This document shows positions 7,771-17,569 of a stretch of 64,000 bases of DNA, piece by piece. The notes below the pieces were generated by a model, which saw only the letters and a list, made by a program, of their open reading frames with translations, made no database searches and was not told the DNA's origin. Source of the stretch: Arcticimaribacter sp002477625. Its GTDB lineage: Bacteria; Bacteroidota; Bacteroidia; Flavobacteriales; Flavobacteriaceae. Numbering within the stretch: the first letter of the stretch is position 1; each line of letters opens with the position of its first letter. Position numbers and translations under genes: made by a program. The stretch lies in contig OX044358.1 in NCBI GenBank assembly GCA_943846665.1, forward strand, positions 62,001-126,000. The letters run 5' to 3'.

Positions 7771-9366
7771 TTATGCAAAGGCGATGTAAATCAAGATCAC
7801 TATTGCAGCAATGACCATTCCCATGGGTTTTACAAGTTTCCATGGCGTAATATCTACTTGTTTAGTGTATTCTAATTCAAATTCTTCTGTTCTGGGTTTA
7901 AAGTAGCCTATCGCTAACATCAACAATACATTGAAAGAGAATAAAATGGCCATCACGTGTAAGTAATGTGGGTAAGTTCCTCCTGCTGCTTCCACTTCAC
8001 CTTTGAGATAAAATTGACTGAAACAGTATAGAACAACGCCCGAAAGCATGGCTACTTTTGCAGCAACTGCAGGCACTCTTTTGGTTAAATAACCTACAAT
8101 GATAATCGTTAAAATCGGTATGCTGTAACACCCATTTACTTCTTGAAGATAGCCGAAGAGCCCATCGGGTGCATTGGCAATGGTCGGTGCAATAAGCATT
8201 GAAAATAAGGCCAATCCAATTCCAAAGGTTTTTCCAGCTTTTACAACTTCTTTTTCTGTAGCTTCTTTTTTGAAATATTGCTTGTAAATATCCAGCCCAA
8301 ATAAGGTTACGGAACTGTTTAGTGCAGAGTTAAAGGAACTTAAGATTGCCCCGAAGAGTACGGCGGCAAAAAAGCCAACTAGGGATGCAGGTAATACTTT
8401 GGCAACCAACATTCCGTAAGATTGATCTCCTTGAGATACATCGAGCTCATTTCCAAAAATATGGTAGGCAATAATCCCTGGAAGTACAACGATGATCGGC
8501 CCTAAGATTTTAACAAAGCCTGCGTATATGAGTCCTTTTTGACCTTCAACTAGGTTTTTTGCTCCAAGCGCCCGCTGAATAATTGCCTGATTGGTCCCCC
8601 AATAAAACAACTGAACAAGCATCATCCCAGTGAATAGGGTAGAAAAAGGGATAGAAGAATCCGAGTCTCCCATTACTTTAAGTTTTTCAGGATTGGATGC
8701 AACCAAAGCTTCTATTCCGTGCATTATACTTCCATCACCGATATACATCAGACCAAATAAAGGCACAAGGGTACCACCGATTAAAAGCCCAACAGCGTTT
8801 ACAGTATCAGAAACAGCAACTGCTTTTAGACCTCCAAAAATCGCATACAAGGAACCAACTATTCCAATGGACCAAACGGTTATGGTTAGTGCGGTTTCAT
8901 CCGATACACCGAGTACGATTGGTACGTCAAACATTCCGTTTAACGCTAGGGATCCAGAATACAATACGATTGGAAGTAACACCACCATATAGCCACTCAA
9001 AAACAAACCGGAGGTAATGGTTTTGGTCATGGTGTCGTATCTTTTTTCTAAAAACTGCGGTATAGTTGTGATTCCTCCTTTAAGATAACGAGGCAATAAA
9101 ACTATAGCAGTTACGACCATGGTCAATGCTGCCAGCGTTTCCCAGGCCATGACTAGTATTCCTTCTTTATAAGCTGCACCATTAAGTCCAACTAATTGTT
9201 CTGTAGAGAGGTTGGTTAGTAGGAGAGAGCCTGCGATTACAACTCCTGTAAGGCTTCTGCCACCGAGGAAATATCCATCTGAGGAGGACTCATCCGTGTT
9301 TCTTGTTGCTAAATAAGCTATGATACCTACTAGTGCCGTAAAGGCGATAAAAATAAAGAAATGCAT
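7771..9366 (-). CDS. Sodium/solute symporter (SSS family, SLC5-like)
   Basis: A 531-residue inner-membrane protein with about 14 hydrophobic spans and family landmarks: LLTNLSTEQLVGLNGAAYKEG near the first core helix, a GGLKAVAVSDTVNAVG stretch, WGTNQAIIQRALGAKN and FGAILSSFNSALNSSVTLFGLDIY. The length and the extra C-terminal helix match the sugar/myo-inositol branch (vSGLT-like) of Na+-coupled symporters; the actual substrate is inference only. It is preceded by about 70 bases without a gene and probably has its own promoter. A DUF2007 gene lies upstream in the same direction. Confidence 0.88.
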   Translation of the reverse strand: MHFFIFIAFTALVGIIAYLATRNTDESSSDGYFLGGRSLTGVVIAGSLLLTNLSTEQLVGLNGAAYKEGILVMAWETLAALTMVVTAIVLLPRYLKGGITTIPQFLEKRYDTMTKTITSGLFLSGYMVVLLPIVLYSGSLALNGMFDVPIVLGVSDETALTITVWSIGIVGSLYAIFGGLKAVAVSDTVNAVGLLIGGTLVPLFGLMYIGDGSIMHGIEALVASNPEKLKVMGDSDSSIPFSTLFTGMMLVQLFYWGTNQAIIQRALGAKNLVEGQKGLIYAGFVKILGPIIVVLPGIIAYHIFGNELDVSQGDQSYGMLVAKVLPASLVGFFAAVLFGAILSSFNSALNSSVTLFGLDIYKQYFKKEATEKEVVKAGKTFGIGLALFSMLIAPTIANAPDGLFGYLQEVNGCYSIPILTIIIVGYLTKRVPAVAAKVAMLSGVVLYCFSQFYLKGEVEAAGGTYPHYLHVMAILFSFNVLLMLAIGYFKPRTEEFELEYTKQVDITPWKLVKPMGMVIAAIVILIYIAFA

Positions 9367-9436
9367 AATTTGGTTTAAATGATTTGAACTTTCAATATAA
9401 CCAAAGTATTTCTAAAGTGTATGCTAAGAATACGTT

Positions 9437-9661
9437 TTATTTTAGGGTCTCTACTATACGAATAGCTTGGTCGAGTTCATCTTCATGAACAAACACTTCT
9501 TGTAGGCCTGGAGCGACCATTCCAAAACCTGCTAAGCGAGCAGATTCTGAATCATCTTTGATTACCGCTACAATATTTTTTTCTTCTAAGGCATTTCTGA
9601 GTGCAAGAACATTAACAGCATTACCTGTAAAAATTTTAATGAAATCTGGGGATTGATCCAT
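9437..9661 (-). CDS. DUF2007 small protein (putative signal-transducing)
   Basis: A 74-residue protein with the DUF2007 pattern: a beta-alpha-beta start (FIKIFTGNAVNVLALRNALEEKNI), a central VVIKDD-like strand, and a VFVHEDELDQAIRIVE helix at the end. The fold resembles PII-like ferredoxin domains, and its biochemical role is not known. It ends the run of minus-strand genes before the symporter and starts 11 bases after the hypothetical membrane protein gene, so the two are likely co-transcribed. Confidence 0.75.
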   Translation of the reverse strand: MDQSPDFIKIFTGNAVNVLALRNALEEKNIVAVIKDDSESARLAGFGMVAPGLQEVFVHEDELDQAIRIVETLK

Positions 9662-9672
9662 CGTTATATAGA

Positions 9673-10356
9673 TTATGATTTATTGTATTTACTGTTCCAA
9701 ATCGCAGGATTAAAGTTTTTTCCAAGTGCAAATCCATAAAAGATTACAATGGCCGATATTCCCTTAAACATAAAGAAATAGGTCATCCAATAGACCCCCC
9801 AGTCGTTTGCTTTCGAAAACAAGCCAACTGGTACCAATTGGGTAGCAAACCAACTGAGAAATAAAATCAGTACTGCTAAATTTAGGATTGATTTAAAAGG
9901 CCACATCATGGCTTTTCTAAACGGATGCAAATCATTCCCCCATTTGTGAATTAAATAATAGTATCCATTGCCTATGGGAGCAAAAAGTAAGGGATCATCC
10001 GTGTTTTCTAATTTGAAAAGCTTGGAAGGTGCCATGATTTTATAATCTCCTAATCGGGTGTTATGAAGCGCATTGAGGCGGTTAATTTCATCAAAGGCAG
10101 CTTGTGGAATTTTGTTTTTAAAATACTTAGAATCTAAAAAACGAAGACGAAAATCAATACAGGTTTTTCTGATGTCATCAATATGAAAAATACGATCGCG
10201 TTCCAAATGATCTATCTCAAACTGATTTAATTTTTCTTTTGTGCTTGGTTCACTCCAAACGATCCCATTCCCTGAGAAAACTATTTCAGTAGGAGTAGTG
10301 CTGGTTCGAATTAATTCTTTCTTAATGTTGGTATTCGAAAAAAAGTTCAACTTCAT
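9673..10356 (-). CDS. Hypothetical membrane protein with two C-terminal spans
   Basis: I do not recognise the family. The 227-residue protein has a charged soluble N-terminal part of about 150 residues with no signal peptide and many aromatic and basic residues. Two hydrophobic segments follow (about 160-180 and 190-212), separated by a short loop with NDWGVYW. This suggests a cytoplasmic domain tethered to the inner membrane by a hairpin. It lies between pheT and the DUF2007 gene in the same orientation. Codon use looks like that of its neighbours. Confidence 0.65.
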   Translation of the reverse strand: MKLNFFSNTNIKKELIRTSTTPTEIVFSGNGIVWSEPSTKEKLNQFEIDHLERDRIFHIDDIRKTCIDFRLRFLDSKYFKNKIPQAAFDEINRLNALHNTRLGDYKIMAPSKLFKLENTDDPLLFAPIGNGYYYLIHKWGNDLHPFRKAMMWPFKSILNLAVLILFLSWFATQLVPVGLFSKANDWGVYWMTYFFMFKGISAIVIFYGFALGKNFNPAIWNSKYNKS

Positions 10357-10435
10357 AAGCTACGTCATTTATCAGGTCAAAATTAAACATTAATTATTAA
10401 AATCCACATCAGAATTTTAAATATGAATGATCTCA

Positions 10436-12859
10436 CTAACGCAAGCTTGCTCCAAAATTATCTTCAAATTCTTTTTGAAGTTTTTGCATGATGCGATCGA
10501 TGTTTTTATCCGTCAGGGTTTTGTTTGGATCACAAAAATAAAAACTCATCCCATAGGATTTCTTTCCTTCTGGCAGATTTTTTCCTTCATAAACATCAAA
10601 AAGCGATACGCTTTCTAAAAGTTTTCGATCGGTCTTGTAGGCAGCAGCTTCTAAATCTGCAAAGCGGATATCGCGATCAATAAGCAAAGCAAAATCTCTT
10701 CTTGAAGTTGGAAATTTCGAAATCTCTTTGATGAGAATCTCTTTTTTGAAAGCATATTTATAAATGGCATCCCAATCAAAATCAGCGTATAATACTTGTG
10801 CGTCTATGGAAAATTTTTTGGTTATTTTTGACTGGACAATACCAAAGTCAACCAATGTATTGTTGTGTATACGCAAGGACAGGCCTTCAGAAAACAGATC
10901 ATTTGTGGTTGTATCCTCCTTGATGGATGAAATCCCAAGCCGCGTCAATACATTCATTGCAATGGCTTTTAAATCAAAGAAGCTGGATTTGGTTGATGGG
11001 CTGTTCCAAAGCTCAGCATGTTTATTTCCTGTAATGCAAACCCCAAGTCTTTTCGACTCTACGTACTTGTTTTCATGCTTGCTGTATGTTTTCCCAAACT
11101 CATAAAGATTCAAATCCTTTTGTTGACGATTGCTGTTGAATTGTACAACTTCTAGCATCGAAAATAAGAGACTCGAGCGCATCTGCGATAGGTCTTGACC
11201 TAACGGATTCAGTAAGTTTACCTTTTCTAAATCATCTAATTGCTTGCTCAAACCTGCATAGGATGGGTTTGTCAAGGAATTATTCATCACTTCAGAAAAA
11301 CCATGTCCAATCAGGAGTTGTGCAGCAGTTTGTTCCACCTTGTGTGGGCTTTTTAAGTCAAAAGATGGGAAAAAAGTATTCAGGCTTGAGCTTACTTCAA
11401 TGTTATTGTATCCATATACTCGTAAAACCTCTTCAATCACATCTGCCTCTCGGGTAACATCAACCCGATAACGCGGAATGATCATTGCAAAGCCATCTTC
11501 ATTGACATTATAAACTTTAATTTCTATTGAGTTTAATATCTTAATCAAGGTGTCTTTTGGAATTTCGCTTCCAATTACTTGGTTGATTTTTGCATACCGT
11601 ATAAAAAGGTTTACTTTTTCGTCAAGCGGCTGTGAATGTTCTTGAATGTCACTACTGATTTTCCCTCCAGCAATATCTTGAATTAAAATGGCTGCTGCTT
11701 TCAGGGCGTAAATCCCTATTTCTGGGTCAATTCCACGCTCAAAACGAAAAGAAGCATCCGTATTCAACCCGTGTCTTTTGGCAGACTTGCGGATGCTCAC
11801 AGGATTGAAATAGGCACTTTCAAGAAAGATAGAGGTGGTGCTATCGGAAACACCAGAATTTTCCCCTCCAAATACTCCTGCTAGGCATAAGGGTTTTTTA
11901 TCATCACAGATCATTAGATCGTCTTGATGAAGTTCACGCTCAATTCCATCGAGTGTTGTAAACTTTGTTCCGGATGGCAGGGTTTTTACTCGAATTTTAC
12001 CGTCAATTTTTTCTGCATCAAATGCATGTAAAGGCTGTCCTAGATCATGAAGAATATAATTTGTTGCATCTACAACATTATTCTTGGGAGCGATTCCAAT
12101 GGCTTTCAATCGATTTTGAAGCCAGGTCGGCGATGGTTTTACTTCAATATCCGACAGGGTCAACCCATAGTATTGAGGAGCACGTTCGTTATCGTCTACT
12201 TCAACAGCAATTTCATTGCTTGTATCGGTTATTTTAAAATTATCTGTGGAGGGTGTTTTCCATTCCGAACTTACCCCAATTTGGTTGCATCCTGCTTTTA
12301 AGTCTCGGGCAACACCCATATGACTCATGGCGTCCGATCGGTTGGGTGTCAATCCGATTTCAATTACGGTATCGGTTTCAATATCAAAAATTTCAGAGCA
12401 AGGAGTTCCAGGAATTAAGCTTTCATCCAATACCATAATGCCCGCATGTGATGTACCAAGGCCCAATTCGTCTTCTGCACAGATCATTCCTAAACTTACT
12501 TCGCCCCGTATTTTACTTTTTTTGATTTCAAAGGCGTTGCCGTCTGCATCATAGAGGAGGGTGCCGACAGTAGCAACAGGAACTTTCTGCCCAGTTGCAA
12601 CGTTGGGTGCCCCACAAACAATTTGTACCGGTTCTTCGGCGCCAAGATTGACTTGGGTAACACGTAAACGATCTGCATTGGGATGTGGCTCACACGAAAT
12701 CACTTCTCCTACAACAACACCTTTCAAACTTCCCTTGACCGATTCGAAAGGAGTAGTCCCTTCTACTTCCAAGCCTAAATCTGTGAGTAATTCAAGTTGC
12801 TTCTCTAAGGGAAGGTCTATTTTTAGATATTGTTGGAGCCAATTATGGGAAACTTTCAT
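10436..12859 (-). CDS. pheT: Phenylalanine--tRNA ligase beta subunit
   Basis: The 807-residue length is normal for bacterial PheT. It begins MKVSHNWLQQYL and has an OB-fold tRNA-binding domain (about 40-150, with VVGEVISCEPHPNADRLRV). The B3/B4 editing domain (about 215-380), the B5 domain (about 405-475, DVTREADVIEEVLRVYGYNNI) and the catalytic-like core follow, with a C-terminal FDX-ACB anticodon-binding domain (about 712-806, FPTSRRDFALLID). It forms the alpha2beta2 enzyme that charges tRNA-Phe. pheS is not in the window, so the two subunit genes are unlinked here. A leader with a perfect inverted repeat and a short upstream ORF precedes it. Confidence 0.97.
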   Translation of the reverse strand: MKVSHNWLQQYLKIDLPLEKQLELLTDLGLEVEGTTPFESVKGSLKGVVVGEVISCEPHPNADRLRVTQVNLGAEEPVQIVCGAPNVATGQKVPVATVGTLLYDADGNAFEIKKSKIRGEVSLGMICAEDELGLGTSHAGIMVLDESLIPGTPCSEIFDIETDTVIEIGLTPNRSDAMSHMGVARDLKAGCNQIGVSSEWKTPSTDNFKITDTSNEIAVEVDDNERAPQYYGLTLSDIEVKPSPTWLQNRLKAIGIAPKNNVVDATNYILHDLGQPLHAFDAEKIDGKIRVKTLPSGTKFTTLDGIERELHQDDLMICDDKKPLCLAGVFGGENSGVSDSTTSIFLESAYFNPVSIRKSAKRHGLNTDASFRFERGIDPEIGIYALKAAAILIQDIAGGKISSDIQEHSQPLDEKVNLFIRYAKINQVIGSEIPKDTLIKILNSIEIKVYNVNEDGFAMIIPRYRVDVTREADVIEEVLRVYGYNNIEVSSSLNTFFPSFDLKSPHKVEQTAAQLLIGHGFSEVMNNSLTNPSYAGLSKQLDDLEKVNLLNPLGQDLSQMRSSLLFSMLEVVQFNSNRQQKDLNLYEFGKTYSKHENKYVESKRLGVCITGNKHAELWNSPSTKSSFFDLKAIAMNVLTRLGISSIKEDTTTNDLFSEGLSLRIHNNTLVDFGIVQSKITKKFSIDAQVLYADFDWDAIYKYAFKKEILIKEISKFPTSRRDFALLIDRDIRFADLEAAAYKTDRKLLESVSLFDVYEGKNLPEGKKSYGMSFYFCDPNKTLTDKNIDRIMQKLQKEFEDNFGASLR

Positions 12860-12941
12860 ACGTTTAAAATTTTTGTCATTGAGAATCTCAAAATGATCTG
12901 AATGGTGTTTTGCCTTTAATTCTCAATAAGCTACAAATATA
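12856..12941 (-). promoter_or_regulatory. pheT leader: promoter box, 5' stem and overlapping 7-codon upstream ORF
   Basis: On the minus strand TATATTTG (12941-12934) is a perfect -7 box, placing the RNA start near 12928. The leader then begins with ATTGAGAAT (12927-12919), which pairs perfectly with ATTCTCAAT (12886-12878) across a 32-base loop. The distal arm runs into an ATG at 12879 that opens a frame reading MTKILNV, whose TGA overlaps the pheT ATG (ATGA). This geometry could couple or modulate pheT translation. There is no Phe codon in the short frame, so it is not a classical Phe attenuator. Confidence 0.45.
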
Positions 12942-12966
12942 AGCATCTGCGATCTAAAAAAAAGTA

Positions 12967-15066
12967 CTAGCTAATGTAATTCCAAATGTTTTTGTGTGCT
13001 GTTATTTTTGAATAAGTAATTCGAACTTCTCTATGTGTTTTATTTATCAGCTCCGGGTCGTCCGATATTATTTTTTTGGCATAGTATCGAGCAGTTTTAA
13101 GCAGTTCTTGGTCTTTTAAAAGATCCGCAATTTTGAGTTCTAAAACCCCACTTTGTTGGGTTCCCATAAGATCACCAGGCCCTCGCAGGCGCAAATCTAC
13201 TTCCGCTATTTCAAAGCCATCATTTGTTCGTACCATGGTTTCAAGTCGCGTGCTTGCCACCTTAGATTTTTTGTGACCACTCATCAATATACAGTAACTC
13301 TGATCATTTCCTCTGCCTACACGTCCGCGAAGCTGATGCAGTTGCGACAACCCAAAACGCTCGGCACTCTCGATAATCATGATCGATGCATTGGGAACAT
13401 TTACCCCAACTTCTATTACCGTAGTTGCAACCATAATCTGGGTTTTCCCTTCAACGAAACGTTGCATTTCATAATCTTTGTCTTTTGGCTTCATTTTTCC
13501 ATGAACAATACTGATTTGGAAGTCAGGTAAAGGGAACTCTCGAGCCAAACTTTCATATCCATCCATCAGGTCTTTATAATCCATTTTTTCAGATTCTTGA
13601 ATCAAGGGATACACAACATAGACTTGCTTTCCGAGTTTAATTTCTTCTCGAATGAATTGGAACACTTGCAAACGATTGGCATCACTTCTCAAAACGGTTT
13701 TGATGGATTTTCTCCCCGGTGGAAGCTCATCAATTACAGAAATATCCAAATCCCCGTAAACACTCATTGCTAAGGTTCGCGGAATTGGAGTAGCGGTCAT
13801 AACCAAGACATGAGGTGGCAGGGTATTCTTGCGCCAAAGCTTCGCTCGTTGTGCTACACCAAACCGATGCTGTTCATCCACAATTGCAATTCCTAAGTTC
13901 TTAAAACGTACTTTTTCTTCGATGAGTGCATGGGTTCCGATGAGGATATGGAGACTGCCATCTTCTAATGCTTGGTGTATCGCTTTGCGCTGAGCAGTTG
14001 TCGAAGACCCAGTTAAAAGGGCTATGTTCAAGGGCATCTCGCCCAAAATTTCTTGTAATGATTTGTAGTGTTGTTGCGCGAGTATTTCGGTTGGCGCCAT
14101 CATACAGGCTTGAAAACCATTGTCTAAACCAATAAGCATGCTCAATAAGGCCACCATGGTCTTACCCGAACCTACATCACCTTGCAACAAGCGATTCATT
14201 TGTTTGCCCGTTCCCATATCATTTCTAATTTCTCGAACAACCCGTTGCTGTGCATTGGTGAGTTGAAAGGGAATGTGCTGGGTGTAAAATTCATTGAAAT
14301 TTGAACCTACCTTTTCAAACACATAACCTTTTACTTTTTGTTTTTGCAAACGGTTTTTCTGCAACAGTTGCATTTGTATGTAAAAAAGTTCTTCAAATTT
14401 CAATCGAAACTGTGCTCGAGTCAATTGATGTTGGTTTGCTGGAAAATGAATTTGAATGGTAGCGTCTTTTCTGGAAATCAGTTTAAGCTCTTCACGGATA
14501 TAGGAGGGTAGGGTTTCGTGAAACTCTTTGTGCACCTGACGAAACAGATGTTCCATGGACTGTTTCATCACGCGCTGACTGATGCCCTTATTGATGAGCT
14601 TCTCTGTCGACGGATAAACAGGGTGAAATGCGCCCAAATTACTTTGCTTGTATTCGGCTTCGGGAGTTAGCTCTGGATGAGCAATGGATGCTTTATTACC
14701 GTACCAATTTAGGCGCCCAAAGACAACATAGGTGGTGTTTTTTTTTAGACTCTCTTGAATCCACTTATACCCCCTAAACCAAACCAACTCTAGGGTTGAT
14801 GTTCCGTCTGAGAAAATAGCTGTCAAGCGTTTTCCTTTGGCTTGTGGAATGATCTTGTGAGACAATATGGTGCCTTTTATCTGAACTTCAGAGGTGTTTT
14901 GAGGTAACTTGTTGATTGCATAAAAGGTTGTGCGATCGATGTATCGGTTGGGGAAAAAGTGCAACAAGTCTTGATAAGTCTTGATTCCCAATTCTTCTTT
15001 GAGCAAACTTGCTCGGTTGGGTCCAATACCTTTTAGATATTCTATGGGAGTTTGAAGTAAATCCAT
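12967..15066 (-). CDS. recG: ATP-dependent DNA helicase RecG
   Basis: A 699-residue monomeric helicase of normal length that regresses stalled replication forks and processes branched DNA. The N-terminal wedge/OB domain spans about residues 60-150. The superfamily 2 core has Walker A GDVGSGKT (about 295), the RecG-specific DEQHRFGV box (about 397), MTATPIPRTLAM, and motifs V/VI with VIEVGVNVPNA and QLHQLRGRVGRG. The C-terminal TRG-like segment is present. It is transcribed away from the patatin pseudogene. About 100 bases separate it from pheT, which has its own promoter. Confidence 0.97.
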   Translation of the reverse strand: MDLLQTPIEYLKGIGPNRASLLKEELGIKTYQDLLHFFPNRYIDRTTFYAINKLPQNTSEVQIKGTILSHKIIPQAKGKRLTAIFSDGTSTLELVWFRGYKWIQESLKKNTTYVVFGRLNWYGNKASIAHPELTPEAEYKQSNLGAFHPVYPSTEKLINKGISQRVMKQSMEHLFRQVHKEFHETLPSYIREELKLISRKDATIQIHFPANQHQLTRAQFRLKFEELFYIQMQLLQKNRLQKQKVKGYVFEKVGSNFNEFYTQHIPFQLTNAQQRVVREIRNDMGTGKQMNRLLQGDVGSGKTMVALLSMLIGLDNGFQACMMAPTEILAQQHYKSLQEILGEMPLNIALLTGSSTTAQRKAIHQALEDGSLHILIGTHALIEEKVRFKNLGIAIVDEQHRFGVAQRAKLWRKNTLPPHVLVMTATPIPRTLAMSVYGDLDISVIDELPPGRKSIKTVLRSDANRLQVFQFIREEIKLGKQVYVVYPLIQESEKMDYKDLMDGYESLAREFPLPDFQISIVHGKMKPKDKDYEMQRFVEGKTQIMVATTVIEVGVNVPNASIMIIESAERFGLSQLHQLRGRVGRGNDQSYCILMSGHKKSKVASTRLETMVRTNDGFEIAEVDLRLRGPGDLMGTQQSGVLELKIADLLKDQELLKTARYYAKKIISDDPELINKTHREVRITYSKITAHKNIWNYIS

Positions 15067-15163
15067 ACGATCTTACGAAGTTACTTGTTTTTAAGATTTA
15101 TAAAGATTCATTTTAATTAAAAACATTGTAAATTTAAGTAACCAAGTTTTAATTTAAAAAAGC

Positions 15164-16060
15164 ATGTCAAAATCTGCACTAGTAATTTCTGGAGGAGGGA
15201 GCAAAGGCGCTTTTGCTGGCGGAGTTGCTCAATACCTCATAGAAGAAACCAAGCAACAGTAAGACTTATTTCTCGGCACTTCTACGGGAAGTTTGTTGGT
15301 ATCACACCTAGCGTTGAAGAAAATTGTGGAGATTAAAAAGGCGTTTATTTCTGTCACACAAGACGATGTGTTTGATAATTGCCCATTTTTGATCCGTAAA
15401 AAAGGGGTTTTAACGCGAATAAAAATCCATCATTTTAATGTTTTAAAGAATTTCTTGAGAGGAAAGAAAACCTTTGGCGAGAGTAATAACTTAAGGAATT
15501 TAATTTCACGAGAAATTTCGGCTCCTTATTTCGAACAACTTCAAAAAGAGTCTCAGGAAGTAGTCATTTGTGTTTCAAATTTATCAGCGAATCAAGTGGA
15601 GTATAAGTCATTGCAGGAGTCGACTTATGATGACTTTATCGATTGGATATGGATTTCGTGTAACTATGTCCCATTCATGACATTAGTAATTAAAAATGGC
15701 TGTGAATATGCCGACGGTGGGCTGGGCTGTATCATTGCAATTGAAGAAGCTATTCGACGGGGAGCAACCCAGGTAGATGCCATTATACTGAATACCAAAT
15801 TTCAGCAAACCAATCGGGTACACTCTCGAAATGCTTTTGATGCTTTGGGCAGTATTTTTCGATTTATTTCCGATCGAATTGAATACCAAAACCTAAAGAT
15901 TGGTGCTTTAGTTGCCTATGAAAAGAAAGTCAAACTACGCTTGTTTTACACTCCGAGGGTGTTGACAACAAATTCATTGGTGTTTGAAAAAAATAAAATG
16001 TCAGGATGGTGGCAAGAGGGCTGGACGTATGCGCAGCAAAATTTAATAAAAAAGGTATAA
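15164..16060 (+). pseudogene. Patatin-like phospholipase interrupted by one in-frame TAA
   Basis: One frame from ATG 15164 to TAA 16058-16060 encodes a patatin-like lipase of 298 codons. The oxyanion motif GGGSKGAF (codons about 10-17), the nucleophile motif GTSTG (codons about 37-41, Ser in the middle) and the DGG catalytic Asp motif are all present in the same frame. A TAA at 15260-15262 (codon 33) stands between the first two motifs, just before DLFLGTSTG. Homologues usually have Tyr at that place, so TAT/TAC to TAA by one substitution is the simplest history. Re-initiation at TTG 15293 would lack the nucleophile. The gene is a young pseudogene, or the base is a sequencing error. Confidence 0.8.
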
Positions 16061-16090
16061 CTGCTTAGAATAAGTTGCTATACCTTTTTT
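16049..16090. terminator. Bidirectional intrinsic terminator
   Basis: AAAAAGGTATA (16049-16059) pairs perfectly with TATACCTTTTT (16079-16089), giving an 11-bp stem flanked by A and T runs that work in both directions. It ends the patatin gene (its stop lies in the stem) and the convergent M20 hydrolase gene. Confidence 0.85.
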
Positions 16091-16098
16091 GCTTTATG

Positions 16099-17379
16099 CT
16101 ATTGATTTAAATAGTCAAGTGCTAAATTGACCATTACTTTGACTCCGTGAATCATTCCTTCATCTTGAACTACAAAATCAGGGGTATGATGGGAAGGAGC
16201 GTCAGCTGGGTTCATTGCTGGATCCATTCCGCCTAAGAAAAAGTATAAACCTGGAACCTTTTGCTGGAAGTATGAAAAATCTTCAGCGCCTGTAATGGCT
16301 TTAATCAGATGAACATTAGAAGCCCCTACCGTTCGTTCTAGCGTTGGCACCATCATTTGTGTCAATGCTTCATCGTTATAGGTCAAAGCAGCAGTTTTAT
16401 CAATCGTTATTGTAGCTGTGCCGCCAAAGGCAGCCGCTATCTGAGGAACCATTGCATACATGCGTTCATGAATGATGTTCTGCATGTCTTCATCTAGGGT
16501 TCTAATTGTACCGATCATTTCGGCAGTTTCTGGAATGATATTGAAGCGAATACCTGCGTGAATTGCTCCTACAGAAACAACTGCACCTTCTTTTGTAAGC
16601 TCAGAATTCCTACTGATGATGGTTTGAATCCCGTTAATGATTTGCGAAGAAATCATAATGGGATCAACACTTTTCCAGGGTGTAGATCCATGGGATTGCT
16701 TTCCACCGACTACTATTTTATAGGCATCCGCTGCAGCCATGATCCCCTTGGTTTTATAGTTAATATGACCAACTGGAGTCTCTGAACTGATATGCAAACC
16801 AAAAATAGCATCAACGTCAGGGTTTTTTAGCACCCCTTCTTGAACCATTAATAAAGCTCCGCCTTTTTCACCTGCTGGTGGTCCTTCTTCTGCGGGTTGA
16901 AAAATAAATTTTACCGTACCTGCAAAATCTCGGTTTTCAGCTAATATTTCCGCAACACCCATCAGGATCGCAACATGTGTATCGTGTCCACATGCATGCA
17001 TCACGCCTGTTTGTTGGTTATTGAAAATTGCGGTTGCTTGAGATTTGTAGGGTAAAGAATTGCGTTCGGTTACGGGAAGTCCGTCCATGTCGGCGCGCAA
17101 TGCCACAACTTTTCCGGGCTCATTCCCTTTTAAAACACCTACGACACCAGTGTATGCAATTCCAGTTGAAACCTCAATTCCTAGGGCTTCTAGGTGACCT
17201 GCAACCTTTTTAGCCGTATTGAACTCCCGATTTGACAGCTCTGGGTTTTGATGAATTTCATGGCGCCATTGAACAACTTTAGATTCAATAGAAGTAAACG
17301 TAGAGTCGTTTATTTGTGCCACTGCCGTGCAACCGATTAAAGCAAAAAGGAAGCTAAGCTTCTTCATGTATTTTTTCAT
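16099..17379 (-). CDS. M20 family metallo-amidohydrolase (N-acyl amino acid / hippurate hydrolase type), exported
   Basis: The 426-residue protein has the M20D pattern. HACGHDTH (about 125-132) supplies the first metal ligands. The EEG motif in FQPAEEGPP is present, and GLHISSETP and the C-terminal TGAEDFSYF/HHTPDF carry the remaining ligands. An N-terminal signal peptide of about 22 residues ends AVA-Q, so the enzyme probably acts in the periplasm. LIGC within it could alternatively be a lipobox. A second Met at residue 5 is an equally good start. It likely cleaves N-acyl or peptide amide bonds with two divalent metals. The substrate is not predictable. Confidence 0.88.
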   Translation of the reverse strand: MKKYMKKLSFLFALIGCTAVAQINDSTFTSIESKVVQWRHEIHQNPELSNREFNTAKKVAGHLEALGIEVSTGIAYTGVVGVLKGNEPGKVVALRADMDGLPVTERNSLPYKSQATAIFNNQQTGVMHACGHDTHVAILMGVAEILAENRDFAGTVKFIFQPAEEGPPAGEKGGALLMVQEGVLKNPDVDAIFGLHISSETPVGHINYKTKGIMAAADAYKIVVGGKQSHGSTPWKSVDPIMISSQIINGIQTIISRNSELTKEGAVVSVGAIHAGIRFNIIPETAEMIGTIRTLDEDMQNIIHERMYAMVPQIAAAFGGTATITIDKTAALTYNDEALTQMMVPTLERTVGASNVHLIKAITGAEDFSYFQQKVPGLYFFLGGMDPAMNPADAPSHHTPDFVVQDEGMIHGVKVMVNLALDYLNQ

Positions 17380-17569
17380 GTTCTGTGAATTTATAGTTGA
17401 ATTACATCATTCAATTTTTTAAAAGTAATGAAATATTGGACAGTTTCTACTTGCAATCATTTAATTCTCTTCTATCAACAGATTTTATTCATTTTTTAGT
17501 TTATAATTAATCCTAAAAATTGAGGGAATTATGCATCATTAAGTTTTCAATGTATTATTTTAGTATTTC

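Noticed and set aside
15293..16060. Patatin frame starting at TTG 15293 as an intact gene
   Set aside because: It lacks the oxyanion and nucleophile motifs, which lie upstream in the same frame before and after the TAA.
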